Below are positions 1 through 11,966 of a DNA stretch of 64,000 bases, one piece after another (position 1 is the first letter of the stretch; each line of letters opens with the position of its first letter). This DNA is from Arachis hypogaea. Its lineage: Eukaryota; Streptophyta; Magnoliopsida; Fabales; Fabaceae. The notes under the pieces were generated by a model. It was not told the origin of the DNA, ran no database searches, and was given only the letters and a program-made list of their open reading frames with translations. The stretch is from positions 18,983,878 to 19,047,877 of the forward strand of contig NC_092054.1 in assembly GCF_003086295.3 (NCBI RefSeq). Reading direction: 5' to 3'. Position numbers and translations under genes: made by a program.

Positions 1-218
1 TAAATTCATAGCAACATCAACAAAAATAACTATAAGCACTAATAATCAGAAAAAAAAAATATCAATCTGCCATTAACCTAAACAAATTCATAATAAAAAA
101 TTCAACATTTTCAAAAAATTTATAATAAAAAATTAACAAATTCATAATAAAAAATCAACAAATTCAATCAGTTATAATTAACAACATAACATAAATAGAA
201 TAACTAAAAAAAAACAGA
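1..218. other. AT-rich flank, no gene
   Basis: Non-coding AT-rich sequence. Positions 80-165 hold three imperfect copies of a roughly 27-bp unit built on AAATTCATAATAAAAAAT. No open frame or family signature is visible. Confidence 0.6.
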
Positions 219-226
219 GATAATGC

Positions 227-695
227 CTATGACACGGGACACGACACGACACGGGACACGCCGACACGCGAATTTTAAAATCTTACATGACACGGAGACA
301 CGCATATATATAAAATATAAAGTATTTTTTAGATAAATTGTAATGATATTTTGATATTTTATTGATATTAAAATATAAATTAAAAATTTTAATTATTTTT
401 AATATCTTATTTTAATTATATCAAGTATTTAAAATATTTTTTGTTTTAATAAATAATAATATATACTATATCTAAATTTATTTTAGGAATATATGTTAAG
501 AATAAGACTGGACATGCGGACACGTGATGGTATTTAGGTGTGTCCAGACGTGTCTGGAGAAGAATTTTTTATTTTTTATTAAGACACGGTTGGACACAGC
601 AGACACGCGTGTCGGACGAGTGTCGGTGAGTGTCGTGTCCGAAATGTGTCCGACACGCGGACACGATAACTCAGCGAAGTGTCCGTGCTTCATAG
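227..695. mobile_element. non-autonomous TIR element (hAT-like), GACACG-rich ends
   Basis: The ends are inverted: CTATGACACGGGACAC on the left matches the complement of GTGTCCGTGCTTCATAG on the right. They are flanked by a perfect 8-bp direct repeat, GATAATGC, at 219-226 and 696-703. Both outer ends are packed with GACACG or GTGTCC words around an AT-rich core (300-490). An 8-bp TSD fits the hAT superfamily, though the termini are not classical. There is no transposase. A truncated reverse-oriented relative lies at about 32400-32672. Confidence 0.7.
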
Positions 696-703
696 GATAA
701 TGC

Positions 704-1400
704 AAAACGCAGAGAAGTAAGGAATGAGCAGACCACCAACATGTTCGAGAGAGGACGCATAAAACGGAGAGGACACGACGACGACGACGACGCGAAGCAA
801 GGAGTCGCGGCGAAGAAGATGACTTGCGAGCCAAAACGCGACGGTGCTTGGGACGTCGTCAAAGACGCACCGTGTCCAGGGAGATGAAGAAGACGAGACG
901 GCTGCGATGAGGTTGAAAGAGACTATGGTGCGATGAGGTGAGGAAGAGACTTCAAGGAGGGCTAGAGCCTGAGAGGGTTATTGGGAAATGGGTTCCGTTT
1001 AGGGGATTAGGGTTAGGGGGAATGGGGTATTCGAGTGTTTTTATTTTTTATTTTTTTAAAAAAATGACCCAAAACGATGCCGTTTTAAGAAAAAAAAAAA
1101 GAGTTTCGAACTAGCTGGGTTACACAAAATCGCCGGTTCTTCGGTTTTCATCAAAACTAGACAATTCAACCCGATTCTTTCTGGTTCTGTTCCTTATTCA
1201 GTCAAATTGCTCCACCGGACCGGTCAGGTGACCAGTTTACCGATTTTTTGGTCGAAAAGGCCGGTCTAGTCGATTCTTACAACTATGATAATAGGTTCCT
1301 ATTGATGGAGCCTCCTCTACAAGATTCCTCCTTCTTGAAATAGTTGTCTTCATCTTCGTCTGCTACATCTATTCTACATGTATAAAACCAATAAGGTCTT
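704..1400. other. intergenic, degenerate repeat remnants
   Basis: No gene is supported. 704-1010 is a G+A-rich, CpG-containing stretch. 1110-1290 contains repeated CCGGT, GGTCCGG and CGGTT words typical of an old degenerate plant repeat, weakly echoed at 32690-32870. Open frames here have low-complexity translations and no domain. Confidence 0.4.
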
Positions 1401-1737
1401 TGTTCGTACCTAGAGGTTGATACGAGTTTATGAGTTACCGAGATCCCGAGATGGATCGTTTTCACACTAGGCCTGGAGGGCAACATGCAAAAGCATTCCA
1501 AAACTTAAGTCAATAGTGCGCTTAGTAGGGATAAAAATGTGTGTCTTTCCTGCTTTTGGATCCCCCATTTTATATCTCTCTTTAGTATTCGTTAAGCAGT
1601 TATTGCTTTGAATATATGTTTCATCCCATTTTTCCAGTTTAATATTCTATTGGTACGTTATCCATATTCTTTGTGTGATATCGATAACGTATGAATCCGT
1701 GTAATCGGATTCTTGATGCTTATTCATGTATAGAACA
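1401..1737 (-). repeat. 3' LTR of element A
   Basis: This LTR starts TGTTCGTACC and ends TAGAACA, giving the short inverted TGTT/AACA termini. It aligns along its length with 11967-12302, sharing for example the block GTTGATACGAGTTTATGAGT and the end GATTCTTGATGCTTATTC. The two copies differ at many positions and by small indels, so the insertion is old. Confidence 0.85.
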
Positions 1738-2471
1738 ATGCACAAACTTGGGTCTCTTGACTTGCAACTTGTCGAGTGTACCCAAATTTTAATGGACTAG
1801 GCCCACTTAAGTTTTCTTTTTCTTTTTTTTTTCTTTCTGGACTTTGTAGCGCCAACAAATTCTTTGAAAACCCTTTCGGTTTTCCCTGAGCGATTTTAAC
1901 TCTTCTTGGTTTCTAAACCGTCGTCTACTTTCCTCATCAATCAATGTCACATTTATTTTTTTCTAAAAGGAACTCCACTTTATTTCACTTTCCATTTCCA
2001 ACCTTCCTCTGAAAAATTTCCTCTATCTTCGAGGAGCAAAGACCACTTTTTCTTCACTTCTCTTGAGTCTTCTGAGTGTTTGACTTTTCTCTCCACCCCT
2101 TCTCTCTCGCGATTACTACCTTTCATTCAGGTAAAGAATTCTAATATTTCTCTCTTCCTTATTTTCGCTATGTTGTCTTGGGTTTTGCAGAAATGAAGAT
2201 TTTACTGCTCCTGCCTGTGTGTGTATTTGAAATGTGACACTCCATATGCTCGACATTTTTTTGAATGATTGAGTAGTTGAATCGCTTTAGTGAGGGTGCC
2301 ACTGTTTAGCCTTTTTCCCTTAATTAGGGCATAAACAATTTATAAGGTTTTTTCCCATTCTTTCTGAAACTTGTAGATGTTTTATGCTAGGAATAAAGAA
2401 TTTTTTTCCTTTAGGAAAAGAGAAATTTCCCTTCTGTGACATAGTAGTGGTGCCCTTGTAGGTATATTGAC

Positions 2472-4176
2472 ATGTTAAGGAAAAAGGTGATAGTTTCTCG
2501 TGAGCGAGTTGGGACGTTATCTTTTGGGCCAGCTCCACATCCTATTCCAGTTCGGCAAGCTGATCCTTATTCTTGGGTTTCTGAAGAAGTGAAATCCACT
2601 CCTTCCACCATTACCCAGGACGAGCTAGAGGCTTTACGAGAAGCCGAGGTTATCTTCAATTCCGATCTGGGGAACCTATATGTACTTACTGTTCCCCCAT
2701 TGGAATGACTGCCTTTGCCATTATAACCATCATGTGGGCTCCCGTCCTGATTGGCTATGGATGTACGAGATGATATTCATATGTCTCGGGCTCCACCTTC
2801 CGTTTTCTGATTTTCAACAAGATATCTTGAGTTATACTGGATGTGCTCCTTCATAGCTACATCCAAATTCTTAGGCTATCATCTGAGGTTTTGAGCTATT
2901 GTGCTCTTTTCTAGGATTGAGTGCCGTTATAAGGTCTTTTTCTATTTTTTTTTTACTTTGACAATGCCTTTCAGTTTTCAAAGTCACGGGTTTATCTCCT
3001 TTCAAGGTATCCGAAATAGGAAGACTTTCACTTTTTTTGAAGAATCCTATCATGATTTTTTAAGATTGAGAGAGTAGAGGCAATCACACCTTTTTTCTTG
3101 ACTTTAGAGGATAAAAAAGGTTTAATTTTGTATTAGAACTTTAATGTTTCGTCCCATAAGATCCAATTGTAAGGTGTTAATGCTTCCGAGTTTGCGACTA
3201 TTCAAATGCTCTCAAAACGCTGGAATGAACATCCCTTAAGTCTTCAGACTGTTCTGGCTAATGAGCACACAGCTCGGAATGCCATCGGTAAATATTTTAT
3301 ATATTTGTTGATTTATGCTTTTACAACCTCCTATTTTAGTGATCCCATACCCCTTTTTTTACAGTTGACATGTCTAGAGGCTTGGAGGCTATTATAGCGA
3401 TGAGGAGAAGGTTGACTTCTTCTGCTGCTAACATTTTTGCTACCCCGAGCAATGGTGACAGAGTTTCTTCTTTTGCCACGCTAAGTAACATCCAACCTCC
3501 ACCGAAGGCTGGTCCTAATGTCCACAATGTCGAAGACACTTCTCCCCTAAATTCTCCCATCAAGAAAAAACATAAGAGAGGAAAAAGTCCTGCTGAAGTA
3601 GCTGAAATTCCTCATCCGATTTCCTTTGGATGTATTTTCAAAAAGGAATTCTAAGCTCCCGAGTTTGTTGATGAGTACCTCCTGACTGAGATGACTAAAT
3701 CAGGTCTAGCTAAACTTCCTCTTGAAGAAAATTTTTCTTGAGTTCAGAGGATGCTACTTCGTTCGCCACCTATATTAGGGATGTCGAGAAGGAGATTGCT
3801 ATCTTCCGATTTGAAGTGTCAGAACAGGAGAAATAGCCAAAGAAAGCGAGGTCGGAGGCTGAAAATTTAAATAAATCTATGAAAATTCTTAAGGAAGAGA
3901 AACAAGGCCTGCAAACCAAGGTTGAGACCTTGGAAGAGGTAAAGAAGACTTCCGACGTTTGGGAAGGAAATTATAAGAAACAAGTTTCGGAGCCTACATA
4001 ACATATTGATGATCTCTCCACCTCAGTTAAAATAGCTGAGCGGGCTGCCGTGAATGGGGTTTTCGATGTCGAGAAGAAGATGCTTGACCAGATCAGGCTT
4101 AGCTCCCAACTTGGACGTCTCCAAAGTGGGTGCTTTTAAGAAAGTGGTGGATGGAAAAATAGTTGATGTAATTTAA
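2472..4176 (+). pseudogene. antisense gene of Tat element A (gypsy-type aORF)
   Basis: This gene runs opposite to gag-pol, between pol and the 3' LTR. It starts MLRKKVIVSRERVGTL after a CTTGTAG acceptor-like site at 2456-2461. A conserved N-terminal region follows at 2472-3060, with DWLWMYEM, LPFSDFQQDIL and GFELLCSFLG. This resembles the Pfam 'putative gypsy type transposon' domain PF04195 (from memory). A GT-AG intron (about 3288-3365) precedes DMSRGLEAIIAMRRRL, then Lys/Glu-rich coiled coil (3750-4130). The C-terminus, LDVSKVGAFKKVVDGKIV, is nearly identical to that of element B. There is one frameshift near 2706 and many stops, three of them at codons also stopped in element B. It ends tail-to-tail with integrase. 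Function is unknown. Confidence 0.75.
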
Positions 4177-4559
4177 TTTCCCTTTGTGAAATTTTCTAAG
4201 TATGTTTACTTAGCTTCTTCAGGACTTTACTTAGGTGTAGCCGACACTTTACTTATGTCGTTATTTTCTATAAGTGCCTTTATTGCGATTTCTTTCTTAC
4301 CGTTTTCCCGGCTTGAGCTGTCATCAATACTTTACCAATGATTTAGCTTTCTATCATTTCATACAATTGAATAGGAATTACATATCATTTAGTAAACCAA
4401 ATTTTATTATGAATAATTTGAATACAAGAAGTTCACATTGAGGCCTCGTTAAAAGCCTATATTAATAGGAAAAGAGTGCCTTTTAGTATTTAAAAGTAAT
4501 TCTTGATATGGGAGATCTCTAAGGGTAATACCTTTTCAGGTGGACAACATTTCACGTCC

Positions 4560-5900
4560 TCGGGATATCAGAACCATCTAAACTATCCAATTTATAGGCC
4601 CTTTCCCTAAGACTTCCTTGATTATGAAATGTCCTTTCCAAGTCGAAACTAACTTCCCTTGAGTTCCTACTATACTAGCATCAGCCTACCTCCACACTAG
4701 AGCACCAACTCAGAAACTCCTAGGCTTAACCTTGGTGTTGTATTTTTTTGCAATCATTTTCTTTAGTGCCTGCTCAGCTAAGTTAGTCGCAGATTTTACC
4801 TCATCAATAAGATCTAGTTCAACATGATTTTTGGTATTCTCGAGGAGTATCCTTGGGCTGGGTTCTCCGACTTCTACCAGTATTACTGCTTCTTCCCCCT
4901 ATGTAAGTCGGAAAGGAGTTTCTCCTGTAGAAGATTGTGGGTGCTATGATAAGACTACAACACTAACCATATATCATCAACCCACGATCCTGGAAAGTTG
5001 TCTAATATCTTCTTCAACCCTTTAAGGATTATCTTATTCGCAACTTCAACCTTCCCGTTAGCTTGGGGGAACTCTACTGACACAAACACCTGGTGTATTC
5101 CTAATCCGCTTAGGAACTCACGAAACTTAGAGTCGGCAAACTGAGTCCTATTGTCAGTTACTATCGCCTCGAGAATTCCAAACCTCGTTAAGACGTCCCT
5201 CTATATAAAGTTCTGGCATTGGGTCGCTATTATCTTTGATAGTGACATAGCTTCAATCCACTTAGTAAAATAATCAATTGCCACTATAAGAAACTTCATT
5301 TGGCCAGGTCCTTAGGAAAAAGGACCCAACAGGTTTACCCTCCCCCCCCCCCAATTTCGCAAAAGGCTTCATCGGTATCACGGAAACGAGTTTTTGTGGT
5401 GGAGCTTGATGAATATTGCCATGGATCTGGCACCTCTTCACATAATCCATTGCATCTTTAATGATGATGGGTCAGTAGTACCCAGCCTTACGACTTTTTA
5501 TGCTTACGACTTTTTGTGCTAACGACCTCCCTTCCACTTGGTGCCCGCAGCATCTTTCGTGTATTTCTTGCAACACATAATTTGTTTATTGAGGAATTAG
5601 ACATTTAAGTAAGGGCTATGAAATACGCCTTTTGTACAGCTGGCCATTAATCATAGTATATTTGGCCGATTTCAGGCGCAACTTCTTAGCTACCTAGGGG
5701 TCATTAAGAAGGATTCCAAACTCTAGGTACATACGTATATGATTCAACCAAGTAGGGACAATATCCGAATGTGAAATCCTGACATTGGAAAGGCCTACTA
5801 ATGGTTCCAAGAATACTTCCTGAATCAAACTTCGATTACCACCTCCTGACTTTTTACTAGCCAATTTCGACAAAACATCATCTCGGACGTTTTGCTCTCA
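4560..5900 (-). pseudogene. integrase of Tat element A (broken)
   Basis: Read on the minus strand, 5650-5540 encodes the zinc-binding N-terminus (YVLQEIHERCCGHQVEGR), followed by a degenerate core. 4830-4590 encodes the C-terminal region with NLAEQALKKMIAKKYN and GKLVSTWKGHFIIKEVLGKG. These blocks are typical of gypsy integrases, which insert element cDNA into chromosomal DNA. Multiple stops and frame changes, and a poly-C run at 5342-5352, make it non-functional. It converges on the antisense gene ending at 4176. Confidence 0.75.
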
Positions 5901-5966
5901 GGGTACATGTTTAATACAGAATGATTTAAAATTTGAAATTTCACTTTGTACCTTTTTCAGATATAA

Positions 5967-6660
5967 CTATAGCAGTGGATCACGTGCTTGGTACTCGCCT
6001 TTAACCTGGGAGGTTACAATCTGGGAATCGCTGTACACTCTCAGCTCTGCCGCACCGACTTCAGATGCTAACATCAGTCCTGTAATTAGAGCTTCATATT
6101 CAACTTGATTGTTTGAGATTAGAAAATCAAACTTAATGGAGGTTTCGATGACCAATTCTTCTCCTTTATTTAGGATGACTCCTACTCCTTCGTACCTTGT
6201 ATGAGAGGCTCTATCAACATGGAGCTCCCAAGTCGGGGTCTCGTGAAAGGAATGGGTCATTTCATCTAATAAATCTACCATTACTTGTGCCTTAATAGCT
6301 GAATGTGGTTCGTATTATATATCGAATTATGATAATTTGATCAATCAGCTCATCATTCATCCTTCCAAATCTGGCTTTTGCAGAACTTTTTTAATCGGCT
6401 GGTCAGTTTGTACAATTATTAAGTAACTTTGGAAATACTGCCTCAAATGATGTGCTGATGTTAGTAATGTAAAAGCGAGTTTTTCTAGTTTTGAATATTT
6501 TACTTTGGGACTCTGAAGGACTTTACTAATAAAATACATAGGTTACCAAATCCAAAGTGTCTATCTCTGTCGCCTCTCGTTGTTGCTTACTATCATCTTC
6601 CAACATTAAGGCTGGAGCCACAGATTCATCAGTGATAGATACATACAGATACAAAAGTTT
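5967..6660 (-). pseudogene. RNase H region of Tat element A
   Basis: The minus-strand frame 6281-5967 reads WELHVDRASHTRYEGVGVIL, then VEYEALITGLMLA and YSDSQIVTSQVKGEYQARD. The D, E and D residues of an RNase HI fold are visible. This is the second, archaeal-like RNase H typical of Tat elements. The preceding frame 6539-6357 (SKVLQSPKVKYSKLEKLAFTLL) is the remnant of the ordinary gypsy RNase H. The two domains lie in tandem, as known for this lineage, but are separated here by frame breaks. Confidence 0.8.
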
Positions 6661-8285
6661 ACTGGGTTCCAGCTTTGTAAGGATAGGAGGAGATGATAGT
6701 AAGGTTTTAAAGTGATTGAAATCCCTTTCACATTCCTCCGTCCATTCAAAAGTTATTCCTTTCCTGATTAACTTAAAGAAAGGCTTTGCTTTTTTGCCAG
6801 AATCCCCCTAGAAACCTTGACAAAGCGACCAACCGACCTGTTAACCTCTGTACCTCTTTTAAATTGGGGTTAGCTTCAATACCTCTTTGAGTTACCATGA
6901 ATTCGAGGAACTTTCCTCCCCAAACACCAAATGCGCACTTTGTCAGGTTCAATCTCATGTTGTGAAGTCGAAGGTTACGGAAAGTTTCTTGTAAATCAAC
7001 TATTAAATCGGCATCTGTCTTGGTCTTTATCAACATGTCATCAATGTAGACCTCCATGTTTCTCTCGTTCTGCTCTTTGAATATTTTGGCATCAACCTTT
7101 AATATTTGGATCCTGTATTTTTTAAACCAAAAGAAATTCATGTAACAATAAATTCCTTCTAGAGTAATAAAAGCAAATTTATCTTCATTCGGTCGGGATC
7201 TAATTATAACCATTCTATGCATCTAAAAAACTCAGAATCTGATAACTAGATGAAGAATTAATCATATTATCAATGTTGGGTGAAGGAAAAATAGTTTTTA
7301 GGACAGACTTTGTTTAGGTCGGTGTAATTCACACACATTCGCCATTTTTCGTTGGACTTTTTTACCATTACAACATTAGATAACTAAGTCAAATATGTGA
7401 GTTCTCTGATAAACCCAACATTCAACAACCCTTTCACTTGCCTTTTGACCTCTTCAGATCAGTCTTGAGACATCTTACGACGTGGTTGTGCAGCCGACTT
7501 ATACGAAGGATCAATAGCAAGTTGATGGGGCATGAATGTGGGATCAATATAATACCAAGTAGGGCTGGAAGTGAGCCGAGCTGAGCCGAGCTAGACCAAG
7601 CTCAAGCTCGGCTCACGAAAATTGAGCTTGGCTCACGGCTCGACTCATTAACAATCGAGCTTATTTCTTAAGCTCAAGCTCGACTCACCAAAAGCTCACG
7701 AGCTGGCTCGAGCTCACGAGCTGGCTCAAATAAGAGAAACATAGATACATAATGTATAATTTTATATCAATAAATTATAACTTATATATTTTAAAAATAT
7801 TTGAAAAGATCAATTTTATATATTGTTTATCTATTAATAAATTATAATTTTTTTATTTATGTCCTATATTAAAATTATATGTAAAAAATAAATATAAATA
7901 TTAAATAATTAAGATTGTTATAATATATATATAATCGAGCCAGCTCACGAGCTAATGAGCTGAGCTTATCCAAGCTCAAGCTCGGCTCATTTAATTTATG
8001 AGCTCAATTTCAGACTCAAGCTTGGCTCACCAGCTCACGAGCTTAGCTTATCGAGCTGTTAACGAGTCGAGCTCAAGCTGGCTCATGAGCTAGCTTGACT
8101 CACTTCCAGCCCTAATACCAAGCATGTCAGATGGTTCCCATGTAAATAAATCGATGTTACCTTTCAAGAAATCCTAGAGCTCCAACTTCAAGGGATAAGG
8201 CAAGTCTTTATTGTTAAGTGTGTACTTCCCGACTTTATCCCCAATTAGGAGTTTCTCCAAATTGCCATTGGGCTCTAATCTTGTT
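6661..8285 (-). pseudogene. reverse transcriptase of Tat element A, split by a hAT MITE
   Basis: The minus-strand frame 7222-6773 holds the RT active-site block [12 protein letters not shown], with the catalytic YIDD intact. It is followed by [17 protein letters not shown] and [12 protein letters not shown]. The upstream fingers region (8285-7230) is interrupted by the MITE at 7560-8114 and carries stops. The block normally reading MPFGLKNT is scrambled (about 7120), so this RT cannot be active despite its intact catalytic motif. Upstream lies protease and downstream RNase H. Confidence 0.8.
7560..8114. mobile_element. hAT-type MITE inserted in RT of element A
   Basis: TIR TAGGGCTGGAAGTGAG on the left is complementary to CTCACTTCCAGCCCTA on the right. 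A perfect 8-bp TSD, ATACCAAG, lies at 7552-7559 and 8115-8122. The arms (7560-7735 and 7930-8114) are rich in GAGCTC, CTCGGCTCA and AGCTCACGAG words and can pair with each other around an AT-rich core. TIR and TSD length indicate a non-autonomous hAT element. Its removal restores homology with element B. Confidence 0.92.
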
Positions 8286-8290
8286 TTTTC

Positions 8291-8990
8291 TTAAATTCGG
8301 GAGTCCATATCCACCAAAAATACTCCTATAGACTCCTTGACTTTGTCTCTTAGGCTTAAACTTACAGTGTTGCATTTAATGGCAGCCACCCGATCTCCTC
8401 GGATTGTCGCCACACGGCCTTCTGATTTTAGATACTTCATAACAGAGAACATGGTCAAAATAAAGGCGCAAAGATTATTAAGCACTTTGTGCCCGAAGAT
8501 GACATTGTAAGCTGTCGAATCCTACAGAATGACAAATTCTGCTTGTATCACCCGAGTTTTTGGTCCTTCCCCTATTGTGAAGAGGAGGTCAATAGCTCCA
8601 CCGAACTTAATATAATGATCCCCCAAACCCACTACTCCAGGCAAGTGCGGCTTGAGGTACCGGTCTTTGATACCTAGGGCATCGAACACGTTTTTGAATA
8701 ATAAGTTGAATCTGCACCAGTGTCGACCAAGATTTTCTTTACAATCCCATTTTCCAACTTAGCAGTGATTACCAACGGCTCGTCAACCTCTAACATAGCA
8801 TATTGTAAATCCTTGACAGTAAATTGAATAGTCGGGAAGGTTTATATCTTTAGTATTTTTGAACTTGCAGTTTTAGCATCCTTTTTAATTGTATTCCTAG
8901 ATCTTGCCAAACTATTTTTCCCTACCACTACGTTCACCACTACCTGAGCAGTGATGTCTTGGTTTTCATTGGGTTTGACACTTTTGGGAT
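8291..8990 (-). pseudogene. aspartic protease of Tat element A (frameshifted)
   Basis: The minus strand reads ITAKLENGIVKKILVDTGAD around 8790-8700, giving the retropepsin DTGA catalytic motif. A one-base deletion just after GAD near 8700 throws the frame. The C-terminal half then reads GVVGLGDHYIKFGGAIDLL and AYNVIFGHKVLNNLCAFIL (about 8650-8460). This enzyme would cleave the Gag-Pol polyprotein. It lies between the gag zinc-finger-like region and RT and matches the same block in element B. Confidence 0.78.
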
Positions 8991-9749
8991 TCCAAGTTTT
9001 GCGTTCTTCATCGTCATTATGCCGTTGAGGCGACCTAACACATTAAACGATCTCGGGAAGTTTTCCATCCTGAATGGTTTGTTCCAAAGTATCCTTTAGA
9101 TCTATATAGCCTTCCATTTTATGATCGTAGGATTTATGATAATCATAGTATTGCGATTTGTTCAAGGAGGCCCTCAATCATACCTGTCTAGCCCCTATGT
9201 GACACTTGCTGATAGATTTCTACTAATTATGCAACTAAAGGTGTATATGTGGAAAACTTTTCCAGATGAGGAACTGATGATCTCAGAGCAATTTATCCCG
9301 AGCTCCCGGCCTTATTAGATGAGAGAGCTGGGTTTTTCCGCTTGGTTGAGACCACCTTTGAAACATTCTCGTCCCTCATGTATTCTAGAGCAATTTGATG
9401 AATTTCCTCATAGATTTTACACTTTTAGAGGTGAGGTACCTTCTGAAGTCCTCTTCAAGCAATCCAGCTATGAGACAAAGGCAAACAACTTCAAGAGTTT
9501 GTGTGTTGACCTCCAAAAATGCCTTATTAAACCGATCTAAAGAGTCCCTTATGCTTTCCTCAGTCCTTTGTTCTATACCAAGTAAGGAAATCGGATGTGT
9601 AGCCTGAGTTCACCTTGTTGTAAGGTGGGTAAAAGCCTTAATCTTAATATTGTGAAATGAAGAAATAGAACCATAGTGCAAAGTGTTAAACCATGCCATT
9701 GTCAGTCCAGATAACGTGACTAGAAACGATTTGCGCCTTATAGCATCTC

Positions 9750-11253
9750 TGGTGAGAGAAACTTTTGCATGGTCTAGAAATTTGCAGATAAATCCTCGTT
9801 GCAAGTATAGCTTCTAAACCAACAAAAGTCCTTTCATACAAACGTTTTGGTTGTCACAAGTAACAAACCCCTAAATAAATTGATAACCGAAGTATTCAAA
9901 CCTCGGGTTGTCTTCTCAAGGAACTGCAGGGAAGTATGTTCTTATTATTGGTTATGGAGATTGTAAATCGGGGTTTTGAAGGTGGGGAGCAAGTGATTTA
10001 ATTAGCAATTAAAGTAAATGAAGAACAAGTAATTTAAATGGCAAGTAAAATAAATAGATGACTGTAAATAAACTTTTGGCAAGGTATGAGAAATTAGAGG
10101 TCCTATCCTAGCTATCCTTATCAATGATGATGAAAATTGAATCTTAATTCCACTTTGTTAACCTTTACTAAGGCAAAGGAAGGTCAAGGGATTAATTGGT
10201 TTGATCTTCGGATCCTATTTATTTCCTAAGAAAAGATTGGGATTATTGAAGTTCAATTTAATTAACAAAGATAATAATTATCAATCATGTTTGAGTTTGA
10301 TAACTCTTGAGTTACTGATTTCTTAACCAAGACCAAAAGGAGAAAAGTAAATCTACTGGAATAAAAATGTCTTCAGATGGGAATAACAATAATGTAAATA
10401 AAAGAAAGCAATAATAAACTGAAATACCTCAAATAACATTAATTCAAAGAGTAATTTGTAACATAGAAGAATTCGTAAATTAAATTACAAAAGTAAATAA
10501 AAGGGAATATTGAACCTGATAAAGAGATAATCCTGAAAGCGAATAAAATCCTAATTCTAAATCCTAATCCTAAAGAGAGAGGAGAGAATCTCCCTCTCAA
10601 AACTAAATCTAAATCATGGAAAACTAACTAACTGGAGACTCTCCTTGAATGGATGCATTCCCCCACTTCATAACATCTGGTATATGCCTTCTGGACGTGG
10701 ATTTGGGCCAAAAAGAGCTTCAGAATTCGCTATGAGCATTTTGTGCAATTTCTGGTGCGTGGCCTCTGTCACGCGTCCGCGTGGGTCACGCGGTCACGTC
10801 ATTCAGAGTTTTCCTTGTCACGCGGTCGCGTCAGTCATGCGACCGCGTCATATGTGTTTCGCTCGAGGCGCGCGGTCACGTCAGTCATGCGGCCACGTCA
10901 ATGCCTTTTTGCGCTGGCATGCGGCCGCGTCGCCCATGCGATCGCATGGCTGCCAGTTTCTTCAAAAACTCTATTTTGTGCTTTCCTTTCATTTTTGTAT
11001 ATTTCCTTTCCATCCTTTAAGTCATTCCTGCCTTAGAAGATCTGAAACCACTCAACACACTAATCACGACATCGAATGGAAATAAAGGTAATTAAAATAA
11101 TTAATTTTAAAGCATAGAAAACATGTTTTTCACATACATCACATAATAAGGAAGGGAAAGTAAAACCATGCAATTAATATGAATAAGTGGGTGAAGGATT
11201 GAATAAATCACTCAGATTAAGCACAAAATATATCATAAAATATGGGTTTATCA
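9750..11253 (-). mobile_element. Athila-type solo LTR
   Basis: This 1504-bp unit starts TGGTGAGAG and ends GGGTTTATCA, i.e. TGATAAACCC...CA when read on the minus strand. A perfect 5-bp TSD, ATCTC, lies at 9745-9749 and 11254-11258. Internal words (GTATAGCTTCTAAACCAACA, GGTTGTCACAAG, AACCCTAATCCTAA-like stretches) are the complement of those in the LTRs at 47168 and 53300. 10755-10945 carries a CpG-rich cluster of CACGCGGTCGCG-type half-palindromes. No internal region is left, so it formed by LTR-LTR recombination. Confidence 0.9.
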
Positions 11254-11949
11254 ATCTCCTACCCCTTCTAAATTCATTCGTGCCTCGAAGGCATCTATAT
11301 GCTCCTGAGGATCAGACTTCCTCTCATACTTAAGATCCGTCGATTTGTGAAAGTGTTTAGGCAATCTGACTTGGAGGACATGTGAGGCAAACGGGGTTTG
11401 TTCCATGATTACATGTTCCTTGGGATCCTTATATCGTCTAAGACTCTGGCTCTTGTTCGGAGTCTTTTTCCTTTTGGACTTGGTAGACTGGGAATGGGAT
11501 TGTCCTTGCTCTCATAATCTTGATGTACTTCCTTCTGTCGAGGAGCTCCTCATCGGATTCGCCGACGATCATCTTCATGTCAGTACCTTCATGATCTCTC
11601 TAGGGTCTTCCTGTCTTGGCTATTTTGTCGATCTCTGGCTGTATGACTTCGGGATTACTGAGATTGTGAATGTCCTTCTAGCTTACGTTCTAACTCTTGC
11701 ATCTTGCACTGCATTTCTTGCATCTTGTGACGCATTTCTTGCATTGCATGGGCATAATCTACGGGTCCTAAACCGTTGATGCGGCGAGCTCCAGTATTGT
11801 GCTCAAACCCTGGGGGCACTTGATGTTCTTCAGTGGAATTGAGGTCAGTCTCACAACCATCTTCATCGTGCGTTTCCTTGTGAGACATGTTTTGGTCAAT
11901 GGCGGATTGAATTTTGTGATCAGCCATAGTATGAAACAATTTCAGGGTC

Positions 11950-11965
11950 TCCACAGACGGCGCCA
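11950..11965 (-). promoter_or_regulatory. primer-binding site of element A
   Basis: The minus strand reads TGGCGCCGTCTGTGG one base inside the LTR. TGGCGCCGT matches the complement of a plant tRNA-Asp 3' end, after which it diverges. The same site is present in element B. Confidence 0.75.
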
Positions 11966-11966
11966 A

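Larger units (their letters stand above)
9040..11966 (-). pseudogene. gag of Tat element A, split by a solo LTR
   Basis: The minus-strand frame 11966-11655 starts next to the primer-binding site and encodes a charged, coiled-coil-prone N-terminus (MQEMRHKMQEMQCKMQELER). The capsid part resumes beyond the solo LTR at 9744-9610 with RRKSFLVTLSGLTMAWFNTL and GSISSFHNIKIKAF, typical of the retrotransposon gag family PF03732. A CDYYKSYDHK block near 9150 corresponds to a nucleocapsid-like Cys/His site. The 1.5-kb insertion at 9750-11253 plus stops make it a pseudogene. Confidence 0.8.

Noticed and set aside
985..1020. GGGATTAGGGTTAGGGGG, resembling plant telomere repeats
   Set aside because: Only two imperfect units; no tandem array.
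9319..9607. Plus-strand frames of about 70 codons
   Set aside because: Opposite-strand shadows of the gag region of element A.
10645..11085. 146-codon plus-strand frame rich in Arg/His/Cys
   Set aside because: Lies within the solo LTR and translates its CpG palindrome cluster.
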